A stretch of DNA of 18,422 nt. Origin: Bacillota bacterium (lineage in GTDB: Bacteria > Bacillota > Clostridia > Acetivibrionales > DTU013). The position numbers and the translations under genes were made by a program. The stretch lies in NCBI GenBank assembly GCA_023411715.1, contig JAEYOM010000056.1, positions 1-18,422 of the forward strand, given 5' to 3'. The notes beneath the pieces were generated by a model. That model worked only from the letters and a program-made list of their open reading frames with translations. It was not told the DNA's origin and searched no databases. Below, piece after piece: positions 6,834-14,585 of this stretch (within the stretch, counting starts at the first letter, position 1; each line of letters opens with the position of its first letter).

Positions 6834-7250
6834 ATGCGCATAATGGGAATTGATTTTGGAGACAGTAGAATCGGAATCGCTGTAAGCGATCCGCTCGGAT
6901 GGACTGCACAGGGTCTGGATACGATACAGTGGAAAGGGTCGATGGAACAGCCTGCGGAGAAGATAAGGCAGCTGGCATCGCAATATCAGGCTGAGAAAAT
7001 CGTGGTCGGCCTTCCGAAAAATATGAACGGAACCATAGGCCCCAGCGGTGAAAAGGCCATCGAATTCGGCAACCTTCTTGCAGAGCTTACGGGGATAGAA
7101 GTGATCAGGTGGGATGAACGCCTGACTACCGTTGCGGCCAACCGCACCATGCACGAGGTCGGTATGAAAACCTCCAAAAAGAAGGGATCGGTCGACAGAA
7201 TCGCAGCCGTACTAATATTGCAGGGATATCTTGACAGCCAGTTAAAATAA
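6834..7250 (+). CDS. ruvX: RuvX/YqgF-family pre-16S rRNA nuclease
   Basis: The 138-residue product begins MRIMGIDFGDSRIGIAVSDPLG, the conserved first acidic motif of the RNase H-like YqgF fold (D7 catalytic). It also has the central VVGLPKNMNGTIGPSGEKA and the later RWDERLTTVAA and KKKGSVDRIAAVLILQGYLD motifs carrying further acidic residues. YqgF homologues trim the 5' end of pre-16S rRNA; the name RuvX reflects an earlier proposal of Holliday-junction resolvase activity. GGAGG (6824-6828) is 5 nt before the ATG. The gene is 18 nt behind the reductase and 40 nt ahead of the DUF1292 gene, which suggests one transcript. Confidence 0.93.
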   Translation: MRIMGIDFGDSRIGIAVSDPLGWTAQGLDTIQWKGSMEQPAEKIRQLASQYQAEKIVVGLPKNMNGTIGPSGEKAIEFGNLLAELTGIEVIRWDERLTTVAANRTMHEVGMKTSKKKGSVDRIAAVLILQGYLDSQLK

Positions 7251-7290
7251 GGGTATGTTATTTAATACAAGGTGAAAGGGTGGTGCTTCT

Positions 7291-7581
7291 ATGGAAGATG
7301 AAAGAGATGATATAGTCGTTCTGGTTGATGAAAATGGAGACGAAGTTGAGTTTGAACATATCGATACTATCGAAATGAATGACAACGAATATGTTGTTTT
7401 AGCCCCTCTTGAGGAAGAATCGGATGAGGAAGACGAAGACGAGGAAGTAATAATACTGAAGATCGAGCATAATGAGGACGGAGAGGATTCATTCGTCACT
7501 ATCGAGGATGACGATGAGCTCGAGGAAGTATTCAATGAGTTCCAGTCGAGGATGGAAGAGGAATTCGATCCGGAAGAGTAA
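7291..7581 (+). CDS. DUF1292 acidic protein (YrzB family)
   Basis: The 96-residue product is strongly acidic, with an Asp/Glu run near residues 42-52 (EEESDEEDEDEE) and an acidic C-terminal helix. The start DIVVLVDENGDEVEFEHIDTIEMNDNEYVVLAP is the usual DUF1292 beginning. Members sit beside ruvX and ireB in Firmicutes, but their function is unknown. A purine-rich AAGGGTGG lies about 8 nt before the ATG. A strong terminator 15 bp after the stop ends the transcript. Family assignment is good and no function is offered. Confidence 0.88.
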   Translation: MEDERDDIVVLVDENGDEVEFEHIDTIEMNDNEYVVLAPLEEESDEEDEDEEVIILKIEHNEDGEDSFVTIEDDDELEEVFNEFQSRMEEEFDPEE

Positions 7582-7596
7582 ACATGTTATTTCAGG

Positions 7597-7626
7597 AGCC
7601 GGTGCGGTTTATAGCATCGGCTTTTT
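7597..7626 (+). terminator. rho-independent terminator after the DUF1292 gene
   Basis: AGCCGGTGC (7597-7605) pairs with GCATCGGCT (7614-7622), a 9-bp stem with one G-T wobble, followed by TTTTT. It closes the reductase-ruvX-DUF1292 transcript. Confidence 0.88.
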
Positions 7627-7656
7627 AGTATTTATAACTATTGTGAGGTGTCAGCT

Positions 7657-8199
7657 ATGATAAAAAAAGATGAGCATGAGAAGGCCAGGAAAAGGACACT
7701 GGAGTATTTTGAAAAGGCCGGCATTGTTTTAAATGAAACCGAGAAGCTAAATATCGAAGTGGCCGATTTCGGGCTGGGAGACCTTTATAATACTGGTCTT
7801 GAGCTGGTCACTTATGTTAATACCAGGAGATGCTGTGCAAAAGAACTCGTGCTGTTTCCCGGGCAGACCTGTCCGGAGCACAGACACCCGACAGTTGATG
7901 GAGAGCCCGGAAAGGAAGAGACCTTCAGGTGCAGGTATGGCATGGTTTACCTGTACGTGCCGGGGACGCCCGACAGCGATCCCATATGCAGACCTCCAAA
8001 AACCAATGAAAATGCCTATACGGTTTTTCACCAAATAGTACTCAGACCCGGTGAGCAATATACGTTGGAACCGGATACGCTCCACTGGTTCCAGGCAGGT
8101 CCTGACGGAGCCGTAGTATCTGAATTTTCTACAAGAAGCATGGACGATACTGATATATTTACTGATGAAAAGATCAGGAGGATACCGGAAATTGCATAA
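7657..8199 (+). CDS. D-lyxose isomerase (cupin fold)
   Basis: The 180-residue product matches the small D-lyxose ketol-isomerases (YdaE type), which interconvert D-lyxose and D-xylulose, and often D-mannose and D-fructose. LVLFPGQTCPEHRHP, GKEETFRCRYG and LEPDTLHWFQAG give the metal site H75, H77, E88 and H143, expected to hold Mn(II) or Zn(II) inside a cupin barrel. The ATG at 7657 is used because GTGAGG (7643-7648) is 8 nt upstream; a GTG nine bases earlier overlaps that site. Length agrees with family members of about 170-190 residues. The acetylesterase follows after 92 bp with no terminator visible, so the two may be co-transcribed. Substrate preference within the pentose/hexose range cannot be read from the sequence. 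Confidence 0.85.
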   Translation: MIKKDEHEKARKRTLEYFEKAGIVLNETEKLNIEVADFGLGDLYNTGLELVTYVNTRRCCAKELVLFPGQTCPEHRHPTVDGEPGKEETFRCRYGMVYLYVPGTPDSDPICRPPKTNENAYTVFHQIVLRPGEQYTLEPDTLHWFQAGPDGAVVSEFSTRSMDDTDIFTDEKIRRIPEIA

Positions 8200-8291
8200 A
8201 AAACCGGTACAGACCCCGCCGATGGGATGGAACAGCCGGACTGCTGCGGCGCGAAAAAATTATAAAAATATATCCGGAAGGACTGATTGCT

Positions 8292-10178
8292 TTGAGCGTT
8301 AAATTAAAGCTTCCACGTCTTATAAGCGACGGAATGGTACTGCAAAGAGACGCGGCGGTGAAAGTCTGGGGCTGGGCTGAGGCTGGGATCACTGTAACAG
8401 TTGGATTTCCCGGTAAAATCTATACGGCCGTTACCGGGGAGGACGGAAAATGGCAGGTCACATTGGAACCCATACATGCGGGGGGACCTTACAGCATGGA
8501 GATCAGTGCGGACGGTGAGCAGATAACGGTCAGTGACATTCTTGTCGGTGAGGTTTGGGTCTGTTCCGGGCAGTCGAACATGACGGTACCCATCTACAGG
8601 ACACTGGATCTTTTCGAGGAAGAAGTATCACATATTAACAATAATGAAATCAGGCAATTCTGGGTACCCCAACGGTATGATTTCAACGTTGAACGGGAGG
8701 ACCTTGAAGGCGGCGAATGGGTAGGCGCTGTTCCTGCGAATATAATGAATTTCGGAGCGATAGGCTACTTTTTTTCGGCAGCTCTTCAAAGAAAGTATAA
8801 GGTGCCGGTAGGCCTGATAAATGCAAGCATAGGGGGCACGCCCATCGAGGCGTGGCTGAGCGAGGAATCATTGAGGGACTTCCCTGTCCACATGAATGAA
8901 CTCGCAAAATATAAGGATGATTCCTTTGTGGAAGAGGTTATCAGGAATGACGCGGAAGCAAGCGCAGCCTGGTTTGGGGAACTGGACCGCCTGGATAAAG
9001 GGCTGGGAAGGGACGGGCTGCCCTGGTATAGTGACGAGACAGACACCTCGGACTGGAAAACCATGAAGCTCCCTGCTTGCCTGGTAGACGAAGGACTGAC
9101 GGATTTTTACGGCTCCGTTTGGTTCAAAAAGGAAATCGAGCTCCCTGTGGAGCTTGCAGGCTTGCCCGCAAGGTTAAGGGTGGGCACGATCGTGGACAGC
9201 GATACGACATATGTCAACGATACTGTCGCAGGTGCGATAACATACCGCTATCCCCCCAGGAAATACGATTTGCCAGCCGGTATACTGAAGGCTGGAAGGA
9301 ATATCGTCACGGTACGCGTCATAAGCAACGGTGGAGAGGGCGAGTTCATCAAGGATAAGCCGTACCGGCTGGAGATCGGGGGACAGGTCATCAGTCTCGA
9401 GGGAGAATGGAAGTATAAAGTCGGAGCAGCGGCGGACCATCCTCTGCCAGGAACTACATTCGTCCACTATAAGCCCGCCGGTCTTTACAACGGGATGATA
9501 TACCCGCTTATCAACTACAGCATAAAAGGTTTTCTGTGGTACCAGGGCGAGTCGAATACCTCAAGGCCTGGCGGATACGGTTCGCTGTTTGATAAACTCG
9601 TGACCGGCTGGAGAAAGGTTTGGGACCAGGGCTGTCTTCCGTTTTTATACGTACAGCTTCCCAATTTTCAAAAGGCCGATAAAGAGCCGGCTCATAGCGA
9701 ATGGGCCGAATTCAGGGAGGCGCAGCAACATGGCCTGTCCATTCCGGAGACCGCAATGGCAGTGGTACATGACGCGGGAGAGTGGAACGACTTGCATCCG
9801 ATGGATAAAAAAACGGTGGGAGAGAGGCTTGCGCTTGCCGCGCGCAGACTGGCGTACGGAGAGGACATAACCAGTTCCGGACCGGTCTTCAAAGAAATGA
9901 GGATAGAAGGAAATCGTGCTGTAATCAGTTTCTCGAACGTCGGAAAAGGTCTGACCGTCAAGGGCGGCGGAAGCCTGAAGCATTTTGCGATCGCAGGCAG
10001 TGACCTTAAGTTTGTCTGGGCTGATGCAAGGATAGAGAGCGATAAGGTAATCGTCCGGAGCGACTGTATCTCTGGGCCTGCGGCAGTGCGCTATGCGTGG
10101 GCGGATAACCCGGAGAGCGCGAACCTTTATAATTTGGAAGGGTTGCCTGCAGCTTCCTTCAGGACGGACAGCAATTAG
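8292..10178 (+). CDS. sialate O-acetylesterase family protein
   Basis: The 628-residue product is an SGNH-type esterase that removes O-acetyl groups from sugars. Residues 1 to about 80 form a beta-rich N-terminal domain (LPRLISDGMVLQRD). The catalytic domain carries GQSNM (S95), the GFLWYQGESN block near residue 417 and the Asp-His pair in WNDLHP (D500, H502). A jelly-roll insertion (about 265-375, WFKKEIELP to GEWKYKVG) splits the catalytic domain, as in other members. There is no signal peptide, so the enzyme should act in the cytoplasm on imported oligosaccharides. The start is TTG at 8292, supported by GGAAGGA (8276-8282) 9 nt upstream; the next in-frame ATG would cut the conserved start. 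Homologues in plant-polymer degraders often act on xylan or pectin fragments rather than sialic acid. Confidence 0.88.
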   Translation: MSVKLKLPRLISDGMVLQRDAAVKVWGWAEAGITVTVGFPGKIYTAVTGEDGKWQVTLEPIHAGGPYSMEISADGEQITVSDILVGEVWVCSGQSNMTVPIYRTLDLFEEEVSHINNNEIRQFWVPQRYDFNVEREDLEGGEWVGAVPANIMNFGAIGYFFSAALQRKYKVPVGLINASIGGTPIEAWLSEESLRDFPVHMNELAKYKDDSFVEEVIRNDAEASAAWFGELDRLDKGLGRDGLPWYSDETDTSDWKTMKLPACLVDEGLTDFYGSVWFKKEIELPVELAGLPARLRVGTIVDSDTTYVNDTVAGAITYRYPPRKYDLPAGILKAGRNIVTVRVISNGGEGEFIKDKPYRLEIGGQVISLEGEWKYKVGAAADHPLPGTTFVHYKPAGLYNGMIYPLINYSIKGFLWYQGESNTSRPGGYGSLFDKLVTGWRKVWDQGCLPFLYVQLPNFQKADKEPAHSEWAEFREAQQHGLSIPETAMAVVHDAGEWNDLHPMDKKTVGERLALAARRLAYGEDITSSGPVFKEMRIEGNRAVISFSNVGKGLTVKGGGSLKHFAIAGSDLKFVWADARIESDKVIVRSDCISGPAAVRYAWADNPESANLYNLEGLPAASFRTDSN

Positions 10179-10188
10179 TGATCGGAAT

Positions 10189-10845
10189 TTAGTTTTCTTT
10201 TTTCAGGAGCAGTCTTTGCTGCTCGAATATATAGCGAATCAAAATATCCTGATCCTTTTTTGCGATCTCCATAAAACTAAGGCCAAGTTCAAACTGCTTG
10301 CCTCTTTTGTCCTCTACAAGCTTGCTTCTCAATACCCTGCACTCTGTGCCGAACACCGGAAGCCCCGGCAGATCCAGTTCCACCTTGATAACCGAGTCGA
10401 CCGGTATATTGTTTTCTGTGATAATGCAGAGCCCTGAGCCGCTGATGTTTTTCGAATAAGCCTTTATGGGATCGGACTCCTCATCAAGCCATATCCGGAC
10501 GTTTCCGACAATATCGAACCTGTAATCCATTCTGCGCTGTATCCTGATGATTTCAGAGACAGGCCTGACCACAAGTACGGCTATATTGTCTCTGTGTTCC
10601 CTGCCCTCTACTACCGCTGTGAAACCCATAAGGCCATGCTTGCTGTGAATAAAGGACAATCCTATATGTATGTCTGTAGGTATAAAGACCAGACGCGCCT
10701 TATGAATAGGCGAAGAAATGACCATCGAGCCATCGCTCTGGTGTTCCAGCAGCTGGCTCACGAAAGTTTTTCCTGCCTTTTCGTCCTGTCTGTTCAAAAG
10801 CTCAAATTCCAGTCTCGTTCCCAAAGTTACTTCTTTTGGTGTCAT
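10189..10845 (-). CDS. YcgR-like PilZ domain protein (c-di-GMP binding)
   Basis: The 218-residue product has an N-terminal YcgR-type beta domain (1 to about 100: LGTRLEFELLN, KTFVSQLLEH, RLVFIPTDIHIGLSFIHSKHGLMGF) and a C-terminal PilZ domain. PilZ motifs are intact: RRMDYR (R104, R105, R109) and NISGSG (N133, S135, G138). It should therefore bind cyclic di-GMP. In other bacteria such proteins brake flagellar rotation or control surface polysaccharide. No motility genes are in the window, so the target is unknown. The ATG at 10845 is preceded by AAGGAG at 8 nt. The stop lies 10 bp from that of the convergent acetylesterase, and no terminator is visible between them. Confidence 0.87.
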   Translation of the reverse strand: MTPKEVTLGTRLEFELLNRQDEKAGKTFVSQLLEHQSDGSMVISSPIHKARLVFIPTDIHIGLSFIHSKHGLMGFTAVVEGREHRDNIAVLVVRPVSEIIRIQRRMDYRFDIVGNVRIWLDEESDPIKAYSKNISGSGLCIITENNIPVDSVIKVELDLPGLPVFGTECRVLRSKLVEDKRGKQFELGLSFMEIAKKDQDILIRYIFEQQRLLLKKEN

Positions 10846-10879
10846 TGCTGCAACTCCTTTTTAGATACCTCACAAAACC

Positions 10880-10908
10880 ATTATAACTTGATTATGCTAA
10901 TTTGTCCA
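10880..10908 (-). promoter_or_regulatory. sigma-A promoter of the PilZ gene
   Basis: On the minus strand TGGACA (10908-10903) and a perfect TATAAT (10885-10880) have a 17-bp spacer. The start point is near 10873, about 28 nt before the ATG. Confidence 0.75.
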
Positions 10909-10916
10909 AGTATTAC
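10888..10916 (+). promoter_or_regulatory. candidate sigma-A promoter of the DUF3048 gene
   Basis: TTGATT (10888-10893) and TATTAC (10911-10916) have a 17-bp spacer and overlap the opposing PilZ promoter almost completely. The leader would be about 90 nt. A second weaker option, TTTTTA then TATAAA with 17 bp between them, lies nearer the gene within 10951-10979. Confidence 0.5.
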
Positions 10917-11012
10917 TTTTATCTTCAAAATGCATTTGCCCGAGAAGGAATTTTTATGAGGAAGGTAGAATTATATAAAAGGCAAAAAATTCTCGTCACA
11001 GGAGGCTTCCCG

Positions 11013-12089
11013 ATGCGTGGACGATCATCATTATTACTGGCTCTCTGCATTCTATTGATTTCTTTTTCAGCCTGCAGCTCACAGGAAAAAGCAGGGACAC
11101 AGACAACTGCCGCGGAAATAACCGCAGAAGCTGAAAAAACGCCGTCTGGTTCAACGACGTCCGGCGCTGTGGAAACTGAGCCGGCAGGGCAGGAGGCTGC
11201 GGAAGAGGATATATACGCGCTCCCGTTTTCAGGCGTCCGGCCGGTTGCTGTGATGATCGACAATCAGGGCTCGCGTGTACTGCCTCAGGGTGGGCTTGAT
11301 AAGGCCCAGATCGTCTATGAGGTGATCGTGGAGGGCGGACTTACGAGACTTATGCCCGTATTCTGGGGCACTATGCCGGAGATGATCGGGCCGGTCAGAA
11401 GCGCAAGGGATTATTTCCTTGACTATATGATGGAATACGACGCCATGTATGTTCATGTGGGCGGAAGCCCGAAGGCCCTGGCAGATATAAAAAAACTTAA
11501 AACAAACGATATAGACGGCATGCGCGTAGGAAGTGACGTTATCTGGGATCTGACCAGGGACAAAGGTAACTGGCAGGATTCGTACACTTCGATGAAAAAG
11601 CTGCTGGATTATGCCGGGGTCAGAAAATACAGGACCAAGACCGATATCAAATTCCCGTTTACATACAATGATACCGATGTTGTGCCGGCCGGCGGACAAA
11701 ACGCAGTGAAGCTTACATTCAAATATCCTTCGATGATCTCCGGATATGAATACGACAGTACCGGGGGGACCTATAAACGCTTGCGCGAGGGTAAGGCGCA
11801 CATGGAACGCGTCAGCGGAAAACAGCTTGAAGCGAAGAATATAATAGTACAGTATGTCCGCAACTATGATATCAAGGATGATTCGAAAGGCCGCCAGGAG
11901 ATGGATACGACGGGGAGCGGCAAAGGTTATTTCATCACATGCGGTAAAGCCGTAAAAATAACATGGTCAAAGAAGGACAGGGCGTCCCAGACCCGGTATA
12001 CGGATGAATCGGGCAATCCGATCACACTGAACAGAGGTCAGACGTGGATACAGGTGGTGCCCTTGACAAGTAAGGTTACGATAGAGTAA
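11013..12089 (+). CDS. DUF3048 (YerB-like) lipoprotein
   Basis: The 358-residue product starts at ATG 11013, 7 nt after GGAGG (11001-11005); an upstream in-frame extension lacks a ribosome site and would bury the signal sequence. MRGRSSLLLALCILLISFSAC is a lipoprotein signal peptide with the modified cysteine at C21. A Ser/Thr/Glu-rich linker (about 22-65) follows. The body begins RPVAVMIDNQGSRVLPQGGLDKAQIVYE and contains GPVRSARDYFLDY and MYVHVGGSPKA, which define DUF3048. It ends in the second conserved block around QTWIQVVP. YerB-family lipoproteins are membrane-anchored outside the cell in Firmicutes. Their role is not settled, and nothing here adds a specific function. Confidence 0.88.
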   Translation: MRGRSSLLLALCILLISFSACSSQEKAGTQTTAAEITAEAEKTPSGSTTSGAVETEPAGQEAAEEDIYALPFSGVRPVAVMIDNQGSRVLPQGGLDKAQIVYEVIVEGGLTRLMPVFWGTMPEMIGPVRSARDYFLDYMMEYDAMYVHVGGSPKALADIKKLKTNDIDGMRVGSDVIWDLTRDKGNWQDSYTSMKKLLDYAGVRKYRTKTDIKFPFTYNDTDVVPAGGQNAVKLTFKYPSMISGYEYDSTGGTYKRLREGKAHMERVSGKQLEAKNIIVQYVRNYDIKDDSKGRQEMDTTGSGKGYFITCGKAVKITWSKKDRASQTRYTDESGNPITLNRGQTWIQVVPLTSKVTIE

Positions 12090-12141
12090 GCGGAGATGAA
12101 GGTACCCTGAAAATAATAAAAAGTGTTAGTAGGATGCCGCA

Positions 12142-12170
12142 TTGGGTATAAATAAATCATTGCCTACAAT
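12142..12170 (+). promoter_or_regulatory. candidate promoter of the rubredoxin-like gene
   Basis: TTGGGT (12142-12147) and TACAAT (12165-12170) have a 17-bp spacer. Transcription would start near 12177, leaving only about 13 nt before the ATG at 12190, which still includes the ribosome site. Confidence 0.5.
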
Positions 12171-12189
12171 AATGAAAATCGAGGAGGAA

Positions 12190-12537
12190 ATGATAATATT
12201 TATGAAAAAACTATGGAGATGCAGCGTATGCGGTTATGTATCCGAAGGCCCGGAAGCTCCTGATGCCTGTCCAAAGTGCGGAGCGCCGAAGGATAAGTTT
12301 ATCGCGATCAGCGAGGAAGACGCGGACAAGATCTTTAGTTCGGACAGGACCAATGACATCCATATGGAGATCATTACTTTGGCAGGCAAGATCAGGGAGC
12401 TTGCAAAAGAAGGCATCGATTTAAATCTGGATCCACCTTGCGTAGCTTTATTCAAGGCGGCATTGAAGGAATCCTGGGTAATAAAGCAGAGATCCAAGGC
12501 TGAAATCGAAGGTCATATGAAAAGGGGCAAATGGTAA
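12190..12537 (+). CDS. rubredoxin-like protein with C-terminal helical region
   Basis: The product (about 115 residues) opens with a rubredoxin-type iron site, WRCSVCGYVSEG and DACPKCGAPKDKF (C11, C14, C27, C30). This is the short knuckle seen at the C terminus of rubrerythrins. It continues into a roughly 80-residue helical segment (IHMEIITLAGKIRELAKEGIDLNLDPPCVALFKAAL). It lacks the diiron ferritin-like motifs of rubrerythrin, so electron transfer or a redox-sensing role in oxygen and peroxide defence is likely but unproven. The start is uncertain. GAGGAGG (12181-12187) is very close to ATG 12190 and rather far from ATG 12202; I prefer 12190, with GAGG (12181-12184) as the ribosome site. 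A shared bidirectional terminator follows. Confidence 0.78.
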   Translation: MIIFMKKLWRCSVCGYVSEGPEAPDACPKCGAPKDKFIAISEEDADKIFSSDRTNDIHMEIITLAGKIRELAKEGIDLNLDPPCVALFKAALKESWVIKQRSKAEIEGHMKRGKW

Positions 12538-12547
12538 AAAAAGAAAA

Positions 12548-12592
12548 ATGGCTACCGGCAGTAGTTTTGAGTACTTGCCGGCAGCCATTTTT
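12548..12592. terminator. bidirectional terminator between the rubredoxin-like gene and kimA
   Basis: ATGGCT-A-CCGGCA (12548-12560) pairs with TGCCGG-C-AGCCAT (12576-12588), two 6-bp blocks separated by one mismatch. T residues follow on the plus strand (12588-12592), and an A-run at 12543-12548 gives a U-tract on the minus strand. It can end both converging transcripts. Confidence 0.9.
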
Positions 12593-12604
12593 GTATCCGT
12601 ATTA

Positions 12605-14470
12605 TCAATTATATTTAGGATTTGTAAGTACTTCGCCGTCGTCCTTCAACTTAAGCGGCATTACAGCCACGACTATATGCTTGTGCTTCAGAAGCTCGCG
12701 TTCGACGAAAATCCTTGTATGATTGTGCAATATTGATTGCCACCAGCGTTTTACCGTGAACTGGGGCAGTATGACAGTTATCATATCGCCCTTTTCATAT
12801 TCATATTCCGCCGATTCTATGAACTTGAGCAGCGGCTCTACGACCTTTCGGTACGGTGAATATTTGACGATCAGGGGTATACCTGTATTCAGGTGAAGAT
12901 ATTTACTCTTAAGTTCATTTTCTTCTTCTTCATTCGTTTGAACGCTGAATGCGATGACATTATTCGAAATGGTCATGGCATAGCGCAAAGCCCTGACGCT
13001 TGATCTGTTTACGCTTTCTATGGGGACGATCACGCGATTGATATATGCGCTGTGATCTACATCTATTTCCGCGAGCTCTTCCGGTGTTAATCTTAGCTGC
13101 TTTTTGACCGCTACATAGTGGTTTTTAACTTTCAGCATCAGGCAGATCAGGGTCGGTATGAGCAGTACGACCAACCACGCGCCTTCCTCGAATTTGGTGA
13201 AGGCTATGATGACGACTGAAACAGCTGTGACCAGTGCGCCCGAACCATTGATAAGCGCCTTCGGAATCCAGTTTTTCTCCTTCGTTTTGATCCATTTTAC
13301 AAGCATACCTGTCTGCGATAGCGTGAATGAGATGAAAACACCTATGGCATAAAGGCCAATCAGCGCAGTTACCTTGGCTTGGAATACTATTATAAGCAGG
13401 GCGGATACTAAGGAAAGGACCAATATACCGTTGGAGTAACTCAGCCTGTCGCCGCGCATGCTGAGCTGCCTGGGAACGTAACCCTCCCTGGCCATTACTG
13501 CAACGAGCAGCGGGAAACCGGAATAAGCCGTATTAGCCGCCATTATCAATATAATGAAGGTAGTTGCTGTCAAATAATAAAACATAAGGTTCCTGCCGAA
13601 TATTTCTTCAGACATAAGAATAAGCAGCGCCTTCTCGCCCGGCACGACATGGTACGCATTTGCCAGGAGGGATGTTCCGCCGAAAATCACAAATATAATA
13701 ATCGACAGCAGTAGGAGTACGGTCCTGGCATGCTTGGCAGAAGGCTCCTTGAAATTGGGGACGGCGTTGCTGACCGCTTCTACTCCGGTCAACGCTGTAC
13801 ATCCGCTTGAAAACGCCTTCAGTATAAGTATCATCGTTATTGGCTCACCGATGGACTGTATTGTAGGTTCGGGCGGAACATACCCGCCTTTGAGTTTGAC
13901 GAACCCTACTACCAGCATTGATAGCATTGCTATGATGAAAGCATACGCGGGTATACCGAATATGCGCGAGGATTCTCTGATGCCTCTGAGGTTGCCTAAC
14001 ATAAGCAGGAGGACCATGATAACGCTTATCGTGACTGTGTACGGGCGGAGCGGCAGAAACGCCGACGTTACCTGTTCCACGCCTGAAGATACGCTGACGG
14101 CGACAGTCAGTATATAGTCTACCGAGAGGGCTGCACCCGCCGTTACGCCCGCAATTACTCCCAGGTTATCCTTGGCTACTATATAAGCGCCGCCGCCATT
14201 GGGGTAGCTTCTTATGGTCTGCCTGTAAGACAGCATCAGCAGGGCAAGAAGGCCGATAATCGCAAAAGAGATGTATGTCAGTTGGCTGTATGCAAGTACG
14301 CCGATCGCAGGCAGCAGTACAAGCAGTATTTCCTGGCCGGCATATGCCACGGAGGATATTGCGTCGCTGGCCAGTATCGGCAAACCCCAGAGGATACCGT
14401 ATTTTTGCTCGCCTTCCGCTTCGTTCTGTAATGGTTTTCCTATCAAAAACCTCTTAAAATCACTGTACAT
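12605..14470 (-). CDS. kimA: KimA-like high-affinity potassium importer (APC superfamily)
   Basis: The 621-residue product begins with an N-terminal amphipathic stretch (KRFLIGKPL) and about 12 hydrophobic segments with APC features: SSVAYAGQEIL, SYPNGGGAYIVAKDNLG, DYILTVAVSVSSG and FSSGCTALTGVEAVSNAVP. It ends in a cytoplasmic domain of about 150 residues. The resemblance to Bacillus KimA (formerly YdaO) is close in the N-terminal third. D36 and D118 fall where KimA has the aspartates I recall as important for potassium binding. KimA is a proton-coupled potassium symporter that is inhibited by cyclic di-AMP. The ATG at 14470 follows AAAGGTGAG (14482-14474). Unlike many kimA genes, it has no recognisable cyclic di-AMP riboswitch in the roughly 200 bp upstream. 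A general amino-acid permease is the alternative, judged less likely. Confidence 0.8.
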   Translation of the reverse strand: MYSDFKRFLIGKPLQNEAEGEQKYGILWGLPILASDAISSVAYAGQEILLVLLPAIGVLAYSQLTYISFAIIGLLALLMLSYRQTIRSYPNGGGAYIVAKDNLGVIAGVTAGAALSVDYILTVAVSVSSGVEQVTSAFLPLRPYTVTISVIMVLLLMLGNLRGIRESSRIFGIPAYAFIIAMLSMLVVGFVKLKGGYVPPEPTIQSIGEPITMILILKAFSSGCTALTGVEAVSNAVPNFKEPSAKHARTVLLLLSIIIFVIFGGTSLLANAYHVVPGEKALLILMSEEIFGRNLMFYYLTATTFIILIMAANTAYSGFPLLVAVMAREGYVPRQLSMRGDRLSYSNGILVLSLVSALLIIVFQAKVTALIGLYAIGVFISFTLSQTGMLVKWIKTKEKNWIPKALINGSGALVTAVSVVIIAFTKFEEGAWLVVLLIPTLICLMLKVKNHYVAVKKQLRLTPEELAEIDVDHSAYINRVIVPIESVNRSSVRALRYAMTISNNVIAFSVQTNEEEENELKSKYLHLNTGIPLIVKYSPYRKVVEPLLKFIESAEYEYEKGDMITVILPQFTVKRWWQSILHNHTRIFVERELLKHKHIVVAVMPLKLKDDGEVLTNPKYN

Positions 14471-14514
14471 AGACTCACCTTTATTATTATTTCACTGATA
14501 TCTAATAAAAACTC

Positions 14515-14543
14515 ACTTTACCACGGAATCATTTGCCTGTAAA
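14515..14543 (-). promoter_or_regulatory. candidate promoter of kimA
   Basis: On the minus strand TTTACA (14543-14538) and TAAAGT (14520-14515) have a 17-bp spacer. The start point near 14508 gives a leader of about 38 nt, too short to hold a riboswitch. Confidence 0.5.
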
Positions 14544-14585
14544 GAGTTTTGTTAAACAAATTATTTCTGTTAATTCGACAATTTC

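Noticed and set aside
10207..10224. GAGCAG/CTGCTC hairpin as a terminator for the acetylesterase gene
   Set aside because: The T-run precedes rather than follows the hairpin on the plus strand, and on the minus strand the stem is inside the PilZ coding sequence with no U-tract.
11229..11801. 190-codon minus-strand frame inside the DUF3048 gene
   Set aside because: It is antisense to conserved DUF3048 blocks and shows no recognisable domain.
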